This document shows positions 60,227 through 64,000 of a stretch of 64,000 nt of DNA, piece by piece. The DNA lies in contig NZ_QRDX01000002.1 in assembly GCF_003386195.1 (NCBI RefSeq), positions 153,844 through 217,843 on the forward strand, given 5' to 3'. The DNA is from Seonamhaeicola aphaedonensis. GTDB lineage: Bacteria > Bacteroidota > Bacteroidia > Flavobacteriales > Flavobacteriaceae. The position numbers and the translations under genes are program-made. Positions within the stretch are counted from its first letter, which is position 1, and each line of letters begins with the position of its first letter. Under the pieces are notes generated by a model. It ran no database searches and was not told the origin of the DNA. It saw only the letters and a program-made list of their open reading frames with translations.

Positions 60227-63016
60227 TCAATGTAGCTTGCTTTTAAGGTATTTCCCAGTGACCGAATTTGTGTTTTTAATGATTTCTTCAGGAGTTCCAA
60301 AAGCTACTAGGTTTCCGCCGTGTTCACCGCCTTCAGGACCTAAATCTATGATGTGGTCTGCACATTTAATGAGTTCTATATTGTGCTCTACTACTATAAT
60401 GGAGTGTCCATTGTCTATTAAGGCATTAAACGATTTTAACAACTTCTGAATATCATGAAAATGTAAGCCCGTTGTAGGTTCATCGAAAATAAATAAAGCT
60501 TTGTCTTTATTGTTTCCCTTTCCCAAAAACGATGCTAATTTAATACGTTGGGCTTCACCGCCCGAAAGCGTAGAAGAACTTTGACCTAAAGTTACATAGC
60601 CCAAACCAACATCTTGTAATGGTTGAAGTTTATGCTTAATTTTAGTTTGATTATTGGTTTCAAAAAAAGCAATGGCGTCATCTATGGTCAAGTTTAAAAT
60701 GTCATCAATATTTTTACCTGCAAACGTTACCTCTAAAACTTCTTTCTTAAAACGTTTTCCTTTACAGGTTTCGCATTCTAAATGCACATCGGCCATAAAT
60801 TGCATTTCAATAGTAACTTCGCCTTCGCCTTTACAAGTTTCGCACCTCCCGCCATCTACATTAAATGAAAAATGTTTTGCTTTGTAGTTTCTTATTCTAC
60901 TAAGTTTTTGATTAGCAAATAGTGCTCTAATATCATCATAAGCTTTAATGTAAGTAACAGGATTAGATCTTGAAGAGCGCCCAATAGGGTTTTGGTCTAC
61001 AAATTCAATATTTTTTAAATTGCCAAAATTACCATTTAGTGCCGTGAACTGCCCAGGTCTATCACCAAAGTCTGTTAATTGTTTTTGTAATGCTGGAAAT
61101 AAAATCTTTTTCACCAGTGTGCTTTTACCACTACCAGATACACCCGTAACAACCGTTAACATACCTAAAGGAAACGTTACATTGATGTTTTTAAGATTGT
61201 TCTCTCTAGCTCCAATAACATCAACATGGTACTTTGAAGACCGTCTGGTTTTGGGAATTTCAATTCTTAGTGATTCATTAAGGTATTGTGCAGTTAACGA
61301 GTCTGAAGCTAAAATATCTTCATAGTTGCCATTTGCAACCACGCTACCACCAAAGGTGCCTGCTTCGGGGCCAATATCAATGATGCTATCAGAGGCTTTC
61401 ATGATGTCTTCGTCATGCTCAACAACAATAACCGTATTGCCTAAATCTCTCAACGACTTTAAAACAGAAATTAATTTTTCAGTGTCTTTTGGATGAAGCC
61501 CAATACTTGGTTCGTCTAATATATACATAGAACCTACCAAGCTACTTCCCAGTGAGGTTGCTAAATTAATTCTTTGACTTTCTCCTCCAGACAAGGTGTT
61601 TGAACGTCTATTAAGAGTTAAATAATCTAATCCTACATTAGATAAAAATAAAAGGCGGTTATTTATTTCCTTTAGCAATCTTGAAGCAATTTGAGTCTCA
61701 TAATCATTAAGCTCTAGTTGTTTAAAGAAATTAGACAAGGTCTTTAATGGCATTTCTACTAGGTCTGTTATGGTAACACCCCCAACTTTTACATAATTAG
61801 CTTCTACACGTAAACGTTTCCCTTTACAGGCTTTGCATTTGGTCTTCCCGCGATAACGAGATAACATCACCCGATTTTGAATTTTATAGGCTTTTGACTC
61901 TAATTCTGTAAAAAATGAGTTGAGACCTTCAAAATATTGATTCCCATCCCAAACAAGTTGTTTTTGTTCTTGAGTTAATTCGAAATATGGCTTGTGAATT
62001 GGAAAATTAAATTTGTGTGAATTATTGACCAATTGATCTTTATACCAACTCATACTGTCTCCGCGCCATGGAAAAATAGCATTTTCATAAACAGAAAGCC
62101 CTGTGTTGGGTATCACCAAATCTTCATCTATTCCTATGATATCACCATAGCCTTCGCATTTAGGGCAAGCACCATAAGGATTATTAAAGCTGAATAGATG
62201 TACATTAGGCTCTAAAAAAGTAATGCCATCTAATTCAAATCGGTTACTAAAAACACGTTGATTGTTACTTTTAAGTGTTTCAATGATGCATTCGCCATTG
62301 CCTTCAAAAAAAGCAGTTTGTACGGCATCGGCTAATCGGTTAAAAAAATCCGCTTCATTTTTTGTAATAACTCTATCAACTACTAAATAAATATCCTTTG
62401 CATTCTTATCTGAAAGGTCTATTTCATCAATTCTTACCACCTTTGTATCTACTTTAATTCTTGCATAACCTTGTTGATTCAAGACTTTTAATTTGTCTTT
62501 TAAAGCTCTTCCAGATTCTAGATGAATAGGAGCAAGAAGTAACAGTTTTTCACCCTCATCAAAAGTTTTTACGTAGTTTAATACATCAGTAACAGTTTCC
62601 TTTTTAACTTCATGACCCGAAATGGGTGAATAGGTTTTACCAATTCTAGCAAATAATAACTTAAGGTAATCATATATTTCGGTAGTGGTGCCTACCGTAG
62701 ATCTGGGATTGGTAGAATTTACCTTTTGTTCAATCGCAATAGCAGGAGCTATGCCTTTTATATAATCAACTTTCGGTTTATTAAGCCTTCCTAAAAATTG
62801 GCGTGCATAACTTGATAAACTTTCAACATAACGTCTTTGACCTTCAGCATACAGTGTATCAAACGCTAAACTTGATTTACCAGAACCCGATAAGCCTGTT
62901 ATAACCACCAATTGGTTTCTTGGTATCACCACATCAATATTTTTTAAATTGTGCAATTTAGCACCTTTAATAATGATGTTTTCCTTAGGGTTAACGTTCA
63001 AAATATTAGTATTCAT
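60227..63016 (-). CDS. uvrA: Excinuclease ABC subunit A
   Basis: A 929-residue full-length UvrA with two ABC modules. Walker A motifs are GLSGSGKSSLAFDT near 40 and GVSGSGKSTLVKKI near 630. Signatures are LSGGESQRI and LSGGEAQRI. Zinc-binding CxxC pairs are present (CPKCEGYGD, CKACKGKR, CETCKGEGEV and CETCKGKR). It finds bulky DNA damage for nucleotide excision repair with UvrB. It is monocistronic, with a -7 element TATCTTTG on the minus strand at 63041-63048. Confidence 0.97.
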   Translation of the reverse strand: MNTNILNVNPKENIIIKGAKLHNLKNIDVVIPRNQLVVITGLSGSGKSSLAFDTLYAEGQRRYVESLSSYARQFLGRLNKPKVDYIKGIAPAIAIEQKVNSTNPRSTVGTTTEIYDYLKLLFARIGKTYSPISGHEVKKETVTDVLNYVKTFDEGEKLLLLAPIHLESGRALKDKLKVLNQQGYARIKVDTKVVRIDEIDLSDKNAKDIYLVVDRVITKNEADFFNRLADAVQTAFFEGNGECIIETLKSNNQRVFSNRFELDGITFLEPNVHLFSFNNPYGACPKCEGYGDIIGIDEDLVIPNTGLSVYENAIFPWRGDSMSWYKDQLVNNSHKFNFPIHKPYFELTQEQKQLVWDGNQYFEGLNSFFTELESKAYKIQNRVMLSRYRGKTKCKACKGKRLRVEANYVKVGGVTITDLVEMPLKTLSNFFKQLELNDYETQIASRLLKEINNRLLFLSNVGLDYLTLNRRSNTLSGGESQRINLATSLGSSLVGSMYILDEPSIGLHPKDTEKLISVLKSLRDLGNTVIVVEHDEDIMKASDSIIDIGPEAGTFGGSVVANGNYEDILASDSLTAQYLNESLRIEIPKTRRSSKYHVDVIGARENNLKNINVTFPLGMLTVVTGVSGSGKSTLVKKILFPALQKQLTDFGDRPGQFTALNGNFGNLKNIEFVDQNPIGRSSRSNPVTYIKAYDDIRALFANQKLSRIRNYKAKHFSFNVDGGRCETCKGEGEVTIEMQFMADVHLECETCKGKRFKKEVLEVTFAGKNIDDILNLTIDDAIAFFETNNQTKIKHKLQPLQDVGLGYVTLGQSSSTLSGGEAQRIKLASFLGKGNNKDKALFIFDEPTTGLHFHDIQKLLKSFNALIDNGHSIIVVEHNIELIKCADHIIDLGPEGGEHGGNLVAFGTPEEIIKNTNSVTGKYLKSKLH

Positions 63017-63040
63017 GGGCTTTTAAAGGAATAATCTTGC

Positions 63041-63048
63041 AAAGATAC
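63041..63048 (-). promoter_or_regulatory. -7 element for uvrA
   Basis: TATCTTTG on the minus strand, 24 bases before the ATG at 63016, matches TAnnTTTG. Confidence 0.5.
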
Positions 63049-63255
63049 TATAAGTATTTGAACTTTTAAAGTGTCGACCAACTACAATATTGTGTGAAAA
63101 AAATCTTTAAAATCTTGCTTATTAGGAATGATTGTTGTTATATTTGATACATCAATCATAAGTATTAATCAACTTTTCGCCTATAGCATAACATTACTTT
63201 TACAAAAATAACCCCAAGCAAAGAAGCCTAACTTCTTGCATTAAAAGTAATCATT

Positions 63256-63840
63256 ATGCAAAATACCCCTAAAACAGACGCTACGCTTGTTAAAAATTAT
63301 ATAAATGGCGATGAATATGCGCTAGAAACCCTTGTTTACAAACACAAACAAAAGGTTTACAGTTTTATCTATTCTAAAGTATATGACAGAGATGTTGCCG
63401 AAGATATTTTTCAAGACACTTTTATAAAAGTGATAAGAACCCTAAAAGCAGGTTCTTACAACGAAGAAGGTAAGTTTTTACCATGGGTTATGCGTATTGC
63501 TCATAATTTGGTAATAGATTTCTTTAGAAAGAATAGCCGCATGCCCAAATTTGACAATGCTGGTGAATTTAGTATTTTCTCTGTATTGAGTGATTCAAGT
63601 TTAAACGCAGAAAAATCCATTATTAAAGAACAGGTTGAAAGTGATGTAAGACGTTTAGTAGATGAACTTCCAGATGATCAAAAAGAGGTGCTATTAATGC
63701 GTATGTACAATGACATGAGTTTTAAAGAAATATCTGAAAGAACAGGTGTTAGCATTAATACTGCCTTAGGTAGAATGCGCTACGCTCTTATTAATCTGCG
63801 TAAAATTATTGAAAAGCACAATATAGTGCTCACTAATTAG
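63256..63840 (+). CDS. RNA polymerase ECF-type sigma factor
   Basis: A 194-residue sigma-70 family factor. Region 2 (residues 25-95) has the VAEDIFQDTFIKVIR segment and the FLPWVMRIAHNLVIDFFRK helix for promoter melting. Region 4 (residues 130-185) has LPDDQKEVLLMRMYNDMSFKEISERTGVSINTALGRMRYAL. No anti-sigma gene is visible. The next ORF at 63898 is 57 bases on and may be its partner. Confidence 0.92.
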   Translation: MQNTPKTDATLVKNYINGDEYALETLVYKHKQKVYSFIYSKVYDRDVAEDIFQDTFIKVIRTLKAGSYNEEGKFLPWVMRIAHNLVIDFFRKNSRMPKFDNAGEFSIFSVLSDSSLNAEKSIIKEQVESDVRRLVDELPDDQKEVLLMRMYNDMSFKEISERTGVSINTALGRMRYALINLRKIIEKHNIVLTN

Positions 63841-63897
63841 TACAATAAACTAAATTTTGTTGCGTTATCTTTTAAGATTAACCCTTAAATTAAGATA

Positions 63898-64000
63898 ATG
63901 GCAAAACTTTACACTGAGAAACATTTTATTAAAAATGAACTAGAACCGAGAGAAGAAACGGTTAAATTTCTTCTAGATTACTCAAAAGCTTTAAGTGTTG
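63898..64000 (+). CDS. Start of a small unknown protein (runs off the window)
   Basis: ATG at 63898 opens MAKLYTEKHFIKNELEPR and continues to the window end with no stop (34 codons seen). It is a charged, helical cytosolic start. It lies 57 bases past the sigma factor in the same direction and may be co-transcribed, but nothing identifies its role. Confidence 0.55.
   Translation, partial: MAKLYTEKHFIKNELEPREETVKFLLDYSKALSV

Noticed and set aside
63144-63155. TTGATACATCAA palindrome before the sigma factor gene
   Set aside because: The half-sites are separated by 2 bases, not 4, and no -7 element lies 23 bases beyond, so it does not fit the stress-island box.

Overview
The window is a low-GC chromosomal segment of a marine-type member of the family Flavobacteriaceae (Bacteroidota). 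The evidence is a type IX secretion C-terminal sorting domain on the first protein, many promoters with the Bacteroidota -7 element TAnnTTTG, a fused E1 alpha/beta dehydrogenase, DUF1835, DUF3667 and DUF4834 proteins, YfhO, an orphan ExbD, and an MlaEFD-type system. There are no rRNA or tRNA genes, CRISPR arrays, prophage or insertion sequences; it reads as ordinary chromosome with a few accessory patches.

Layout. 1-2.8 kb: 3' part of a giant secreted calcium-binding-type protein with MopE-like motifs and a 99-bp tandem array of thrombospondin type 3 repeats. 2.9-5.9 kb: minus-strand operon of a SUI1/YciH factor, DUF1835 protein, nucleoside phosphorylase and a substrate-binding-fold protein without signal peptide. 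5.9-14.5 kb: 2OG-Fe(II) oxygenase, fused 2-oxoacid dehydrogenase E1, ExbD, a secreted unknown, YghZ-type aldo/keto reductase and an S9 peptidase. 14.6-33.2 kb: a stress and signalling island with two lipoprotein paralogues, a gene broken by an amber codon, Hsp20, a beta-CASP nuclease-like protein, an ATP-cone/PD-(D/E)XK protein, three universal stress proteins, a receiver-Crp fusion regulator, a LOV-domain histidine kinase, a TerB-like protein, CbpA/CbpM-like chaperones, two membrane enzymes, a PNPOx-like protein and an MlaEFD-like lipid transporter. 33.6-47.1 kb: helicase, DMT and MFS transporters, glycosyltransferase 9, Crp regulator, fumarase, ArsC-like and HAD proteins, prfB with its programmed frameshift, threonine aldolase, YbaB and a prolyl oligopeptidase. 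47.1-50.9 kb: a probable sphingolipid/sulfonolipid set (CBS-like PLP enzyme, alpha-oxoamine synthase, GNAT-type acyltransferase). 50.9-64 kb: outer-membrane protein, DUF4834, YfhO, glycosyltransferase and flippase, a secreted Arg/Ser-rich protein, DUF3667, uvrA, and a sigma factor with the start of its neighbour.

The most notable observation is a self-contained regulon in the stress island. The histidine kinase carries a LOV domain with the photo-adduct cysteine (Cys179). It is followed by a response regulator fused to a Crp/Fnr DNA-binding module. Six palindromes of the form TGA-N6-TCA, mostly TGAT-N4-ATCA, lie upstream of hsp20, two usp operons, the kinase-regulator operon itself, the divergent TerB-like gene, the PNPOx-like gene and the mlaEFD-like operon. 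In all seven promoter directions exactly 23 bases separate the palindrome from a TAnnTT -7 element, the class II activator position. This suggests a blue-light or flavin-redox input controlling a general stress and envelope-lipid response. The site pattern is seen in the sequence; the regulator-to-site link is inference.
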